A stretch of DNA of 64,000 nt from Cadophora sp. MPI-SDFR-AT-0126 (GCA_020747065.1 JAGMVK010000006.1:2790001-2854000), one strand, 5' to 3'; positions 45,034 to 57,161 are shown, counted from the stretch's first letter. The notes: generated by a model from the sequence alone, not told the origin. A program made the numbers and translations.

Positions 45034-46429
45034 ATGACCGAAAGACTCAGCTCTATTCTCAAGCACCTGACACCTGGTTCATCTGGGCTGTCTCAAATGT
45101 ATGCTGCGTCGCCTCCAAAGGAAAGCACATGCTAATCATCAACAGCACCTCAAAGAATGCCGACGATGTAGTTATTACCCTCGCTATCCGAACACCCCTC
45201 GCAAAGGGTTTCAAGGGAGGCTTCAAGGATACAGAGCTCGACTATCTCGTTTATGCCCTGTTGAAGAAGGTCATCGAGAAGTCCAGAATCGACCCGCAAC
45301 TCGTCGAGGATATCTGCTGTGGCAATGTATGTTCACAAGTCTGCGAAGTTCTACAGCTGCTAAGAACAATTCCCAGGTCTCCGATGGTAAAGCTGCATAC
45401 AAAGTCCGCGCAGCAGCTCTTGCTGCCGGCTTCCCAAACACCACCGCCGCCTCTACCGTGAACCGCTTCTGCTCGTCCGGATTGAAGGCTACACAAGACA
45501 TTGCAAACCAAATTGCGTCTGGAAACATCGATATCGGTGTTGCAATGGGTGCAGAAATGATGTCCGTCGGCGGTGATCGTTTGGAAAAGCCATTCCACCC
45601 CGAGATCCTCGAGAACCAAGAATCCAGAGACTGCATGCAGCCCATGGGTCAGACATCCGAGAACGTAGGCAAGGACTTCAACATCAGTCGCGAGCAGCAG
45701 GACAGATTCGCCGCGGAGAGTTATCAGCGTGCAGAGGCTGCACAAAAGGCAGGATGGTTCGATGATGAGATCGTACCCATCGTTGCCGAGGTTAAGGATC
45801 CCAAGACTGGAGACGTTAAGAAGGTCACTTTGACCAAGGATGAAGGACCAAGGTGGGGTACAACCTACGAGGGATTGAGCAAGATTCGTCCTGCTTTCCC
45901 AGACTTTGGTGACAAGTCTACCGGAGGAAACTCTTCACAGGTTACGGATGGAGGTATGTTTATTCTTTCCAGTCAATGCCTCACAAACTAATCATTTTCA
46001 GCTGCTGCCGTTCTCCTGATGAAGCGCTCCCGTGCCATCGAACTCGGACAACCTATCCTCGCCAAGTATGTCGGTGCTACCGTTGCCGGTCTTGCTCCAC
46101 GTATCATGGGCATTGGTCCATCCATCGCCATCCCCAAGCTCCTCTCCAAATACAACATCACCATTGATGATTGCGACATCATCGAGGTTAACGAGGCATT
46201 TGCCTCCATGGCCGTCTACTGCAAGGACGTGCTCAAGATCCCACACGAGAAGATGAACATTCGCGGTGGAGCAATTGCACTCGGTCACCCTCTGGGTGCT
46301 ACCGGAACTAGACAGATTGTCACAGGTCTTAGTGAGGCCCGGAGACAGAAGAAGAAGATCTTGTTGACGAGTATGTGTATCGGTACTGGACAGGGTATGG
46401 CGGGTCTCTTTGTCAACGAACAGTTGTGA
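45034..46429 (+). CDS. Peroxisomal 3-ketoacyl-CoA thiolase
   Basis: A 416-aa acetyl-CoA C-acyltransferase that does the last step of peroxisomal beta-oxidation. Exons are 45034-45098, 45146-45326, 45377-45953 and 46002-46429. The N-terminus MTERLSSILKHL contains a perfect PTS2 signal (R-L-x5-H-L), as in fungal Pot1-type thiolases. The acyl-accepting Cys lies in NRFCSSGLKA (about residue 114). The middle signature is QPMGQTSENVGKDF, the loop is NEAFASMAVYC, the His motif is GGAIALGHPLGATG, and the second Cys motif near the end is CIGTGQGMAG. Length and order match the family. Fatty-acid induction is expected from known thiolases but no site was identified. Confidence 0.93.
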
Positions 46430-46588
46430 TTGTATTTTACTTTAGCATTTGGCTTTCGGGTTTCCAAAAATACGAATCGCTCTTGTTTGACTTGGTTTTG
46501 TGTCATCCGTCACGTGTCTGCGGGGTAGCCTAGGCTGCTATATATTGTTAAAGGTGGCGAGTGTCATCTTTCAGGAACATGCTTCTTA

Positions 46589-47920
46589 ATGGCTATCATG
46601 GAGCCTCTTACTATCGGAACCGCTGTTTCCGGCTTGCTTACCTCGGCCATCAAGTCACGCCGTCTTTTGAAATCATTCATGACATCTCCAGATTCACCCC
46701 AGTCCATGAAAGTAGTCCTTAATCAACTCATCTCCATCTCATCTGTCTTGACAGGACTAAAGCCGTTCTTGGATAACCCGGCAACCGTTCCCAGCGAAGT
46801 CCATGGTCTCATCAGCACCCAGTATCTAGTCGTCCCCTTGACTTCGTGTGTTATGACATTCTCACAACTAGAGCGTCTCCTTGACACGGTTCGGACAGAC
46901 CCGAAAGGGACAAATCGACTGTATGCCAGAATGGAGGGCATTAGTTCTCTTGATTATATAAATGCCTCCTTACCAGAGGAAGATGTGACATGGAGCGCCG
47001 AGAACTCAGAAGCTTACCTGGCCTCTCGTCGACGTGGAAACGGAGCAGAGAAAGATGTCGTTGGTCTAGCTGTCTTGGACGATGGACTAGACTGGATGAG
47101 TCTTGCTGACTATGATGAGGGCAGAGAGGGAGACAGCGATGAGGATGAACAGCTACCAGTGCTCAATAAACGAAAGTGGGATGAAGAGCAGGTTGGAGAC
47201 GTGTTGAAGAATTTACAAACTTGTCAAGAGCTACTAGCGATCTTGGCAGGTTTGTTCCCCGAGTACGTCTCCTATCCTCAGTCTACTGTCTCTTTAGCTG
47301 ATATGAGAAGAACCTCACAACCAGAAATCTCGATAAGTAGGCTATCAGAACTCACCTCACAGATTCTGAAAGATGACACGCTCAAGGCGATGCACAATAT
47401 GGAGATGTTCGAGCCCCATGCCAAACAGCCAGGCACCTTGGATGTTCCGAGCCCTGACTCCACCACAAAACATCCAACGGCAAATAAGTGGCAACTTGCA
47501 TCACAACTATACCTGTATGGAGATCTCGCCAAAGACTCATCGATCACCTCCCCAGCTCAAAGACCTCCTCGTCACGACATCTCCCATCAACCCATTCCAA
47601 TCCTCCCATCGCACATTACAAATAGAGCATGGTACCGCTTCCCCCTCCCTCCCACCGATCCCAATGCCACCACGTTCCACATCACAGTCAAATCACTAGC
47701 GGGGAAAATCATCCCCTGCAAAATCTCAACTTCGACAACTTGCCTGGAGCTCAAACAGGTCATTGAGAGGACGGAGGGACCGCGATTACATCAGCAGTAT
47801 CTTGTGTGTGAGCCGGATCATAGGTGGCTGCCTGAGGATGTTGTTTTGTATGAGAGGGGCGTTGGGGAGGGATCAAGGATTCATCTTTTGTTGCCGTTTT
47901 GGGGGAGGGGGAGGATGTAG
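46589..47920 (+). CDS. Fungal Helo-like N-terminal domain protein with C-terminal ubiquitin-like domain
   Basis: A 443-aa single-exon protein. The start (MAIMEPLTIGTAVSGLLTSAIK) matches the fungal N-terminal domain found on many STAND/NLR-like and phospholipase fusions (amphipathic first helix, then FMTSPDSPQSMKVVLNQLISISSVL). A second in-frame ATG (46598) gives the usual MEPLTIG start. The centre is acidic and low in structure (DEGREGDSDEDEQ), followed by a helical part (LKNLQTCQELLAILAGLFPE). The last 80 residues (TVKSLAGKIIPCKISTSTT, ELKQVIERTEGP, then EDVVLYERGVGEGSRIHLLL) read as a ubiquitin-like beta-grasp without a C-terminal Gly-Gly. There is no NACHT or NB-ARC motif. The role is unknown; a signalling adaptor in stress or incompatibility responses is a guess. 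Confidence 0.7.
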   Translation: MAIMEPLTIGTAVSGLLTSAIKSRRLLKSFMTSPDSPQSMKVVLNQLISISSVLTGLKPFLDNPATVPSEVHGLISTQYLVVPLTSCVMTFSQLERLLDTVRTDPKGTNRLYARMEGISSLDYINASLPEEDVTWSAENSEAYLASRRRGNGAEKDVVGLAVLDDGLDWMSLADYDEGREGDSDEDEQLPVLNKRKWDEEQVGDVLKNLQTCQELLAILAGLFPEYVSYPQSTVSLADMRRTSQPEISISRLSELTSQILKDDTLKAMHNMEMFEPHAKQPGTLDVPSPDSTTKHPTANKWQLASQLYLYGDLAKDSSITSPAQRPPRHDISHQPIPILPSHITNRAWYRFPLPPTDPNATTFHITVKSLAGKIIPCKISTSTTCLELKQVIERTEGPRLHQQYLVCEPDHRWLPEDVVLYERGVGEGSRIHLLLPFWGRGRM

Positions 47921-48400
47921 GGGATTGTTTGTGGGTTTGTGATGGTTGTTGAAGAGGGGCATTTTGATGAGTTGTTGATCGAATATGTACTACGTATTAC
48001 GATTACAGTCATATCTTGAGTTTGAAAGGTTTCGCAATGGAGGAGCTTCTTATTTGATAGCAAGAAGAGTCTGCAATGCTGGATGTTTTCGGAAGAAGTA
48101 GAAATTGAACCCACAATAAGCGAGCGCTTCCGAAGTTTAGGAATTTATTTGTTTAGAGGTGTCAATTTTTATTGAGATATGGCAGCTCATTGATCGAGTA
48201 TCAAAACTTCGGACCAACTAACATGATACAAATCTTCAAGCAACAATCCTCGCCTCCGCATCAACAAAGGAAAGGGGGCGGGGGAAGGTCCTAGCGAGAC
48301 ACGCTAGCTGCTCACCGCCGGCAGAAAAGTGTCGATACCAAAATTTCTGGTCTGCGACATCACTCTCATCACAGCGCAATCCGCAGCCAGACACACCACC
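47921..48400. other. Intergenic region
   Basis: Presumed 3' region of the ubiquitin-like gene and promoter of ESF1. Nothing else is recognised. Confidence 0.4.
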
Positions 48401-50509
48401 ATGCCGAAGCAAAAAGGCCCCAAAGGCGCTGCAGCTGCAGAAGCCTCCGATATAACTGATCCGAGATTCTCCAATTTCTCCACCGACCCTCGTTTCCGGC
48501 TCCCATCAAAGAAGCACACCCGGACGAAAATCGACAAGCGGTTCTCGCGCATGCTGAAGGATGACGATTTCTCCAATTCAGCGACCGTCGATCGATATGG
48601 CAGGAAGCTGAGCACAACTGGGAAGAAGAAGGCGCTGGAACGGTTGTATGTTCCAGACGAGGAAGAGGAGGAGGAAGAGGGGGAGATAGATGTGGAAGTG
48701 GAGGATGATGAGGTCGTGGAGAAAGAATTGAAGCGCGCGGAGGCTTATGACCCTGCAAGAGGCGGTGGATTTTCTTCGTCTGAAGATGAGGATGAGGACG
48801 ATGAGGAAGAAGGAGGGGTGGACATTGTTGAGGAGGAATTCCCAGATTTGCAAGCTGAATCGGCCGCAGTGGAGATGGGAGAGGTTTCTTCGAGGATCGC
48901 TGTCGTGAATATGGATTGGGATAATATCAGATCCACAGATCTCATGGCAGTCTTCTCGAGTTTTGTGCGACCAGGAGGAAAGATTCTAAAGATCTCGATA
49001 TACCCCAGCGAATTTGGAAAGGAGCGGATGGAGCGAGAGGAATTGGAGGGGCCGCCAAAGGAGATTTTCGCCAAAAAGGAAGAGGAATACTCCGAGGTGG
49101 ATTCTGAGGAGGATAGTGAGGAAGAGGAGGAGAAGATCAAGAAGAATCTGTTACAAGCGGATGATGGCAAGGAATTCGATAGCGCGGCTCTGCGACAATA
49201 CCAGCTCGATCGATTACGGTATTACTACGCGGTGGTAATCTGCTCGGACAAGGAAACAGCACAGAACGTCTACGAAAACACGGATGGCTCAGAATACCTG
49301 TCTTCCGCGAACGTGTTCGATCTACGATTCATCCCCGATGGCGTAGAATTCGACGATAAGCCAAGAGACGAATGCGAGAGTGTGCCAGCCGGGTACAAAC
49401 CTATCGAATTTGTCACAGACGCGCTACAACACTCAAAATCCAAACTCACATGGGACACAACGCCAGATGAAGCATCACGGAAAGACGCAATCAACCAAGC
49501 CTTCAGTGGAAGTCGCAAAGACCACCTCGACAACGATCTCCGAGCATACCTAGGCAGCGACTCCGAAGAAGAAAGTGAGGAAGAAGCAGAAGCAAGAACC
49601 GACGGTCCAAAGCTTTCCAAGAAAGAACTCGCACGGCAGAAAATGCGCGCAGCTCTCGGCCTCTCCGACGATCCTGCTCCATCGAAGAAGGACAAAGGCC
49701 CAGTAGGAGACATGGAAGTCACATTCACAGCCGGTCTCTCGAGCAAAGCCTCCACCGGCGTCTTCGAGAACGAACCTCCCCTCGAGGAAACAACAGCAGA
49801 GCGCTACATCCGTCTCGAGAAAGAGCGCAAAGCCCGCCGCAAAGAAAAAGCCAGAGCCAAGCGCGAAGGCAGAGATCCCGACGCCGAACCACAACCCGAA
49901 CAAGAACCCGAGAATGCAGATCTGGGATTCGACGACCCTTTCTTCGCTACAGATGAAGCTGTCAAGGAGACGTCCTCGAAATCAATCCGCAAAGAAGAGC
50001 GTCTCAAAAAACGCGAGGCCAAAGCCGCTGCCGCTGCAGCATCTGCTTCGCAACGTGCTGAACTCGAACTGCTCATGCAAGAAGATAATGGAACAGAAGA
50101 AGGCGGAGCTAATCTCGATCACTTCGATATCAAAGAGATCGCGCGCGCTGAGAAGCTCAAAAAAAAGAAGGGTAAGAAGCATAAGAAAGAGGAGGGTGAA
50201 GGTGGGAAGAGAGGCGGTTTACAGCAGGGCTTTGAGATGGATGTTGGGGATGAGCGGTTCAGCAAGTTGTTCCAGAGTCATGAGTTTGCGATTGATCCGA
50301 CGAACCCGAAGTTTGTGGCAACGGAGGGTATGAAGAAGTTGTTGGAGGAGGGGAGGAAGAAGAGGAATAGAGACATAGGGGACGGGGCGGCGGAAGAGGT
50401 GGCTGTGAAGAAGAGTAAGAAGAGGAAGAGTGGTGAGGGTGAGGGTGGAGATGAGAAGGGGGAATTGAGTAGCCTGGTGGAAAAGATTAGTAAGAAGGTC
50501 AGGCAATGA
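48401..50509 (+). CDS. ESF1: Pre-rRNA processing protein ESF1
   Basis: A 702-aa nucleolar protein needed for 18S rRNA maturation in the small-subunit processome. The start is the ATG at 48401 in a strong CCACCATGC context; the open frame extends upstream only through a GTG. Features in order: ITDPRFSNFSTDPRFR and KIDKRFSRML (ESF1 N-terminal motif); acidic blocks of Glu and Asp (about 85-160); an RNA-binding-like core with SRIAVVNMDWDNIRSTDLMAVF and ILKISIYPSEFGKERM; YYAVVICSDKETAQNVYENTDG; a second acidic and basic stretch; and the C-terminal NUC153 motif DERFSKLFQSHEFAIDP followed by NPKFVATEGMKKLLEEG. Lys-rich tail for nuclear localisation. It is a single exon with no disruption. Confidence 0.93.
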   Translation: MPKQKGPKGAAAAEASDITDPRFSNFSTDPRFRLPSKKHTRTKIDKRFSRMLKDDDFSNSATVDRYGRKLSTTGKKKALERLYVPDEEEEEEEGEIDVEVEDDEVVEKELKRAEAYDPARGGGFSSSEDEDEDDEEEGGVDIVEEEFPDLQAESAAVEMGEVSSRIAVVNMDWDNIRSTDLMAVFSSFVRPGGKILKISIYPSEFGKERMEREELEGPPKEIFAKKEEEYSEVDSEEDSEEEEEKIKKNLLQADDGKEFDSAALRQYQLDRLRYYYAVVICSDKETAQNVYENTDGSEYLSSANVFDLRFIPDGVEFDDKPRDECESVPAGYKPIEFVTDALQHSKSKLTWDTTPDEASRKDAINQAFSGSRKDHLDNDLRAYLGSDSEEESEEEAEARTDGPKLSKKELARQKMRAALGLSDDPAPSKKDKGPVGDMEVTFTAGLSSKASTGVFENEPPLEETTAERYIRLEKERKARRKEKARAKREGRDPDAEPQPEQEPENADLGFDDPFFATDEAVKETSSKSIRKEERLKKREAKAAAAAASASQRAELELLMQEDNGTEEGGANLDHFDIKEIARAEKLKKKKGKKHKKEEGEGGKRGGLQQGFEMDVGDERFSKLFQSHEFAIDPTNPKFVATEGMKKLLEEGRKKRNRDIGDGAAEEVAVKKSKKRKSGEGEGGDEKGELSSLVEKISKKVRQ

Positions 50510-51903
50510 TATTCCTCTCCGAATGAATGAATAAATTATGTCCAAGAGAGATCCAGGTTCCGGTGCATATTTGTACTTCTTGCTGGTGAAGGTTCCTTCG
50601 TGTTCTAGTCTGCCAATGGATGGCATTATAATCCAACAAACTATCTTGCTTACCCACCAATTCACTCACGCTCCATGGCTGCTATACCAGAGAGCTGTAA
50701 GTCAAAGCTATCCCACTCCATTCCATGCTATCCTATTTCACGAACCTTCTGGCATTCCATATCAAAGTGACTGCCCAAACATTCTGACCCCGTCTATTCT
50801 CTTCAAAATACTGTCAGTCAAGATCATATATCTCATTTCAAGAGTACTCGCTTGAGAAGTAAAGCATAGCATTTATTCAAACAGCTGTCTGTCACTTTTA
50901 AAAATTCTCGCTTCGAGCTTTCCGAAGTAAACATCGACTATCTTTACCCGTAGCGAGGTTGCTCACCAGATGGCAACCACTTACTGAATTTACGCTGATT
51001 TCAGGCATTATGCATAATACTAATCTTGGATAATATAAATTCAATGTCGAAGTCATATTCTTATGGTTTGATTTTCCATCCTACAGATCCATGGTGAAGT
51101 GCAGGCTTTGCGAGTGTGTCATTTCTCACTACTGCGTTGTATCCTCTATAGATGGTGTCAATATGTACCCAACTTGTACTCAGATCTATGGATCTGGCTC
51201 CCACTTCTCCTAGCAGTCTGGTAGGTACACTGGATATTAAAACCTGCCTCCAGTAACCATTAATACAATAACAGCAAGTCACTCTGCTATCCACGGATGT
51301 GCTTTTCATTTCGCATCCATTTCGTCACTCCAAAGTCAAAGTGAAGTCCTGTATTTTGAGATCTTTTAATTTTCTACCTTAAATATCATATTTCTATTTC
51401 GCTTTTATTGCTTTGCTTTGCTTTTGTAATGTGGCAATCCATCCATCCATCCATCCATCCATCCATCTATCCATCTATCCATCTATCCATATCCGACTTC
51501 CACCATAAACTGCTGTAGAATAATAACTAATGTACATCGATCAATCCCAAAGCGTAAATTTTGAGAAAGTGATATGTGATAGCCCTACGAACGCAGGCCA
51601 TTGCTGTGTGAAGAAGTATGTGAAGTGTAAGTCTAGAACTATTTTTCCTTCGCCGTCTATTTGTTCAGCCGCGATGGAAATGGATGTATATTGTATGTCG
51701 ATGTTGAAGTCGAAATTTCTAGAAGAACATGTATGCAGAAATCCGGTGTTGAATCTGAATCTGATGTCGAAATTCGATCGTAGTCCTACATGGCAGTCGA
51801 CAGGTGATGGGCAAGTTGGTGAATGGAACGATAATGGTGAAGATGTGTCGATAAGTGATAGGAGTGCGTGAGTAGTCTGAAGTCGATCGAGCCAGGTTTC
51901 ACT
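50510..51903. other. Intergenic region with ATCC microsatellite
   Basis: This 1.4-kb gap lies between convergent genes. It contains an (ATCC)n/(ATCT ATCC)n tract at 51437-51490. No gene is recognised. A small open frame at 51530-51871 has no motif. Confidence 0.4.
51437..51490. repeat. Tetranucleotide microsatellite (ATCC)n with ATCT variants
   Basis: About thirteen ATCC/ATCT units follow each other without a gap, pure ATCC first and alternating ATCT-ATCC later. Confidence 0.85.
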
Positions 51904-54900
51904 TCAGATGTCCTCGTCTTCATCCTCCACCTCCATGACATTCCCATATCCCTCCACACCAACATTATCCCAGCCAAGCGCCTGATGCTCCGCACTCCCA
52001 CCCCGTCCCCAATTCGGACCACCCCACTGAGTACGACCACCTGCTCTACTACCCTCGCCATTCCCACAGGGAGAGTCACCTGCATCGGACTCCCCTCCAG
52101 CTTGGCTTCCCCCACCACCATATCCCCCACTACCACGGCCACCGGAACCACTACCACCACTACCTCCAACCTCATCACCACTCTCATCCTCATAATCCGC
52201 CTCCACACTCAAGATCTCGCCATCCCCATCAGTCTTCAAGAACCCAAAGAGATTAGCAAGCTGCTTCAAGCTCAACGCCTCTCTCTCCTTCGTTTCCCCA
52301 TCTCGCATCGCCTTCTCCAGGTTCTCCAACTTGTGCAATTGCATAGACAACATGCGCATATCGACGGAGTTCTTGACCACTAGGCGCGTCATGTACGTCT
52401 CTTTGTTCTGTCCTATGCGGAAGATGCGACCGAATGCTTGCTGCTCGACGGCGTGGTTCCACCAAAGGTCGAGCGAGATGCAGCGGTTGGCCCAGGGGAA
52501 GTTGAGACTGGGAGAGGGAGAAGAGGTCAGTAAAGTCTTACACTGGGAAGTCACAGATTGAGTCGGAGAAAGAGGGATGACATACCCCACACCACCGCAC
52601 TTCAACCCAGCAATCAAGATCTTAGCATTCTCATCGTCGCGGAATCGCTTGATGGCTTTCTGTCTATGCTCAAGTGACGAGTCACCGGTGAGGTACAGGA
52701 AGCCCCATCCTTCACCGTTGCAGATCCGACCGACGATGCGAGCTAGAGTTCGAAACTGAACGTAGATGACGACCTGGAAGTCCAAATTAGTTCTGTGTTC
52801 CACCTCATCCCCGAGTTTTAATGTCTCCACTTCGTTTTGCGACATTGAGAGTAACAATTAGATGGAGAGTGATGGGACATACCTTATCCAACGGCGCCTC
52901 CTCGAATCCCTTCAATAGCAGTGCCTTCAAAGCAGTCGTCTTCGTGCTCGGCGTCAATGCAAAGCCCTCCTCGCGATCACTCTTGGTCACCCGGCTACTA
53001 TCAATCGTCATCGGTTCGAAGCCCATGAGATCCCTTCCTTTACTGAACTTATCGATCTTAGGTTCAACATCATCCTGACTTTCCCGACCTTTACCTTTTC
53101 CTTTACTCTTGGAGCGGCGCCGGCTGGATGCGGATGTAGAGTCGTCGTCGATGAGGGGGCTGGGCAACTCCTGGATGTCGTTGAAAATTCGGTTGCACTC
53201 AGGGCAGATCATGAAATCATTCTCTTGAGCGGCGAAGGCATTGATGAAGGTATTGATGCATTCGCGACAGAAGATGTGACCACACTGTATCCTAATTAGC
53301 CTTTGCCTCTCAGCTCCCAACCTACTCAGCAAGAGACAACTCAATATCACAACCCAACTTGAGGACATGGCAAACACTCACATCAGTCTTTCTCGGCTCG
53401 GTCGGAAAATCCGAACAGATCGAACACGTAACTCTCTTATATAGGGCTCCCTCATCCAGCGTACCCAGCGGCCGATCCATGTCAAATGTATGGCCAAACG
53501 ATGACTGTCCAAACGGCAGCATCTCATCGTCTGGGGCGTCTTCACCTCGCGCCAGGGCTTCGGCGCCGTGCGCATCAGATGTTTCGACCCACTGCGTTGG
53601 GACCCTCGTCAGTACAGTATCAAAGTGATATATTCAATGTCACGAAAATATTTCAGACATTCGAATCCTGGTCTGCGAAGGGAAATGAGAGGAGAGCGGA
53701 CTTACTAGCTCGCACTGCTCGTAGAATGGCTTATTAGCCGTATTCAACTTCGCCAGCCGAGTCTTCAACTCCTGAACATCCTCCATAGTCCAACTCTCCT
53801 TGATCGTACGTTCCAACATGAAGGGATGTGAAGTGCATTGGCGCAAGCGGAGGAGTTGGACCATGAAGACGCCATAGTTGCGGCTAGCTTCGCCTTTCTT
53901 GAAAAAAATATTGAGGTTGCTGCGAAAGCGGTTCTCGGTCTATGGATGCCATTTAAGTCAGCTATAATATTTTCAAGTATCAGTATCCAAACTCGTCTGG
54001 CAACATTGAAAATCCCAGTTCTCATATATCCGCTCACTGAGACACTGTGGCTAGGAATGGGGAGAATACTCACAATACGGTAGATGATAGTCTCCTCTGG
54101 CGAGAAATGTAAGTATTGAATGCTCGGATGTGGTTTGGGTAGAGTGATGATCGGGCGATTGAGGATTGAAGTCTTCATAGTGCGACGCATCATGGTGTAG
54201 CTGAGGAGGGTGCTGATACGGCTCAAACAGTCTTTGGCGCTAGGATCACAGAAATATTTCTGAAATGTCGACCAGTCCATGCTGTAGTTTGCCTTTAGAA
54301 AGCGGAGATAGGGGAAGAGTCTGTTGCGATGGATTCGGTTAGCACTCCTATTTTCCTCCAAATGTTTTGTCGATGCCAAGTATGGCAGAGATGGACAAGC
54401 GAGGGGAAAATCAAGGGAAACTCACTCCTCCAATCTGTTCAACAAAGGCGTACCAGTCAAGCACCACCTATAAACACTCTTGAGATTCTGGCATGCCAGA
54501 CTCGTTCGTGCATTGTTGTTCTTGATAGCCTGCGCCTCATCCAGCACCACCCGATACCAGTTGACCTGATGCAGCAATCCCATATTCTCAACAGCGCCTT
54601 TGAGCCAAGCAGGATATCCCTTGCGAGCGATCTCGAGCCGACCCTCCTTGTCGGGAAACGGGAACTGCTTCATCACTTCGTTATAGGACGTCACGACTAT
54701 GTCGATGTCTTCGAGGATCGAGAGGGACATATTAGAGGAGGTCTTGTAGTGCAGGATTTTGGGAAACATTTCCTTGTTTACGTGGAATTCGATTTCTTCG
54801 ATCCATTGTTTGACGATTGTTGCGGGACCAACGATGAGTGTAGCTTTGACTTTGCGGCGATTATCCTCTGCTTAATATCAGCACAGCCCATATCCCAATC

Positions 54901-57161
54901 TTGGTTCGAAGAACGCAATAAGGAAGGACGATTAAAACAGAGCACTTACCAGGACCGGGCGGATTGCCCACCATACATGCCAACGTCTGTACCGTCTTTC
55001 CCAGTCCCATACTATCAGCTAGTAGTCCCCCATGCGGCGGCTGACTACTCAACTCTCGCTGCACCATCCACTGTGCACCCAGTAACTGATGATGATAGAG
55101 CGTGCTCTTCATTCCCTTGATCAGCCACTTGCCATCCTTCGCCTTACACTTCGCGTACCCAAAACTCTTGCTCGCATCTCTGAGCTTCGCCTTGTCACTA
55201 CGCACCGCTCCGCGAGTAAATGCGTCTTCAGGTTCTGGGATATTTGCGAATAGGCGTTGGAACTGAGTGGTCTTGACCTGCGGCCCGGAAATGGTATCTT
55301 CGGCTGGGCGGTTGTAGATTGGATTTTGGAGGCGATCGGAGATAGGGTCGTTGTTCATAAGGTCTTCGAGGATCATGTGGGCGACAGGGTCAATGTTGCT
55401 GAATGTTCTGAATTTACCGGATGCAAGTAGACTCTGACCATTGGTTACAAGGCCTTTGCCTTTTGGCCCCTTCTTGGCAGGCTTCTCTTTCTCTTTGCCT
55501 TTACCCTTGTCCTTAGCTTTAGCCTTAGGTCTGCCTCTGGCAATAGGAGACTTGACCTTGCGGCGAGAAGGAGGAGCTGCTGCAGCTTGACGACCTTTCT
55601 TCTTCTGTGCCTTAGCTCGCTCCTTCTCACGGCGTTGCTCATCTTGACGTTGCATGTACTCTTTGGGGCCCTTTGCAACCTTGGCGCGTCTCTTGCGAGG
55701 CTTACCAGATTTGGTGAGACCGAGATCTGCTTCAGCTTCAGGACCGTCTTCTTCGGCCATGATACCAGCCATGGCATCATCATCATTGTATTCTCCCTCG
55801 CCAGCGTCGTCTCCAGCGTTAGAATCGGCATCCTTAGACTCTTCTTGACGACGTCGACCCTCTTCAACTGCGACTCGCTGACGCTGTTCCCGACGACGGC
55901 GCTTGAGTGTCTCCTCTCGTGTCTCGGGTAGGAATAGAGAGTCAGGGTCCTCTTCTTGCTCCTCCTCATCATTGCGAGATGCAGCAATACGGAGGCGTTC
56001 TCGGGTCTCGATTCTCTGTGTGAGTTTGTAGAGATTCAAGGATTCATCAGCTGTGATTGTCTTGGACCGTTGCTTTCGGAGTAACAGGTTCTTGAGCTTG
56101 AGCATTTTCTCATACTCGAGGTCGGTCTCGTCTTCCTCGTCCATCCAGGAGTTGTCTTCGTTAGCATCCCCCATGACGGTATCGACTTGATCGGAGATAC
56201 CAAAAGCATTGTCTTCGAAGTGCTCGAACTGGCCTGAAGGAGCGGGACGCATGTGTCCTCTTGAACTGCCTTCTCCATTGTTCTGAGATTTATTCCTCTG
56301 AAACATGGCGCGTTGAGCAGCTAGGATTTTTGCGGGATCAAGTTGTTTTCTTGGTGGGGTTTCCTTACGGATGGGTGGCGGAGTAGGAGTATTGTGGATA
56401 TCATCTCTTCTCTCCTCCTTGATGAATAAAACCTCATCGTCGTTAACCCGAGGGCTCTGTGAGCTCCACTTATGACGTGCAGCAACTGAAGCTTCTTGAG
56501 GATCAATGATCATGAAGTCATCATCATCATCTTCCGGTTGAAGTGGTTGGGCAGACTTGAAAGTCGAAGGTTTTTGGACGGGTCTACCAAAAATGGATGG
56601 TGTTGGTTGACCGCCGAAGACCGAAGTGGTAGGTCTGGATGATGGTGGAAGTTGGTGAAGAGGGCCACCGAAAATGGTAGTCGAGGCGATTTGTGGCGTC
56701 AAAGTTGTCGGGGATGAAGGCTGGCGATTTCGAGGTGAAGCGGTTGATGCAACACTCTCAGCTTGTGGTTCTTCGGGAGTTCTGACAGGTTCCTCGACAT
56801 CCAGGCTCCGGGTAGCTGATTGTTGACGCTCGGCATTGGGGAGATTGTCGTGAGTGAGGTCCACTGAATCATGGTCTTCACTCTTGATTTTGGAAGCTGA
56901 ACTCGACTCAACTCCATTGTTGGCGTGGACTCGTTCTTGGTCTGGCTCACCGACAGAAACAGTACGCTCAATTGATGGAATCAATTCTTGAGCAGGAGAT
57001 GGTCGATGAGCTTGATGGGGTGGCTGTTCAGTCTCTTGCTCAGGTTCTTGTTCTTGTTCAGTCGCCAACTCAGGCTCTTCGTCATGCTGGTAGCCAAAGC
57101 CGAGTCCCATGGGGTCATGAAGGCCGTTATCGTGGAGAGCGAAATTGAAGTTTTCCTCCAT
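51904..57161 (-). CDS. RING-finger SNF2-family ATPase (Rad5/Uls1 type)
   Basis: A 1512-aa nuclear chromatin/DNA translocase from eight exons: 57161-54950, 54867-54426, 54320-54074, 53939-53706, 53591-53382, 53284-52883, 52773-52586 and 52507-51904, all in frame. The N-terminal 600 residues are low-complexity and charged. Helicase lobe 1 follows: YHHQLLGAQWMVQRE, GGLLADSMGLGKTVQT (Walker A), VVLDEAQAIKN (DEAQ box), WCLTGTPLLNRLEELF. The RING finger is inserted between the lobes: CSICSDFPTEPRKTDCGHIF, CRECINTF, CPECNR. Lobe 2 has LTGDSSLEHRQKAI, ILIAGLKCGGVGLNF and QAFGRIFRIGQNKE. The RING between lobes places it with Rad5/Uls1 (a SUMO-targeted or ubiquitin-ligase translocase), not with Rad54. 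The tail is Gly/Ser-rich and acidic. Uls1-like is favoured by length, but this is not certain. Confidence 0.88.

Noticed and set aside
49270..50076. Ser-rich frames antisense to ESF1
   Set aside because: They mirror the acidic and Lys-rich codons of ESF1 and have no independent signal.
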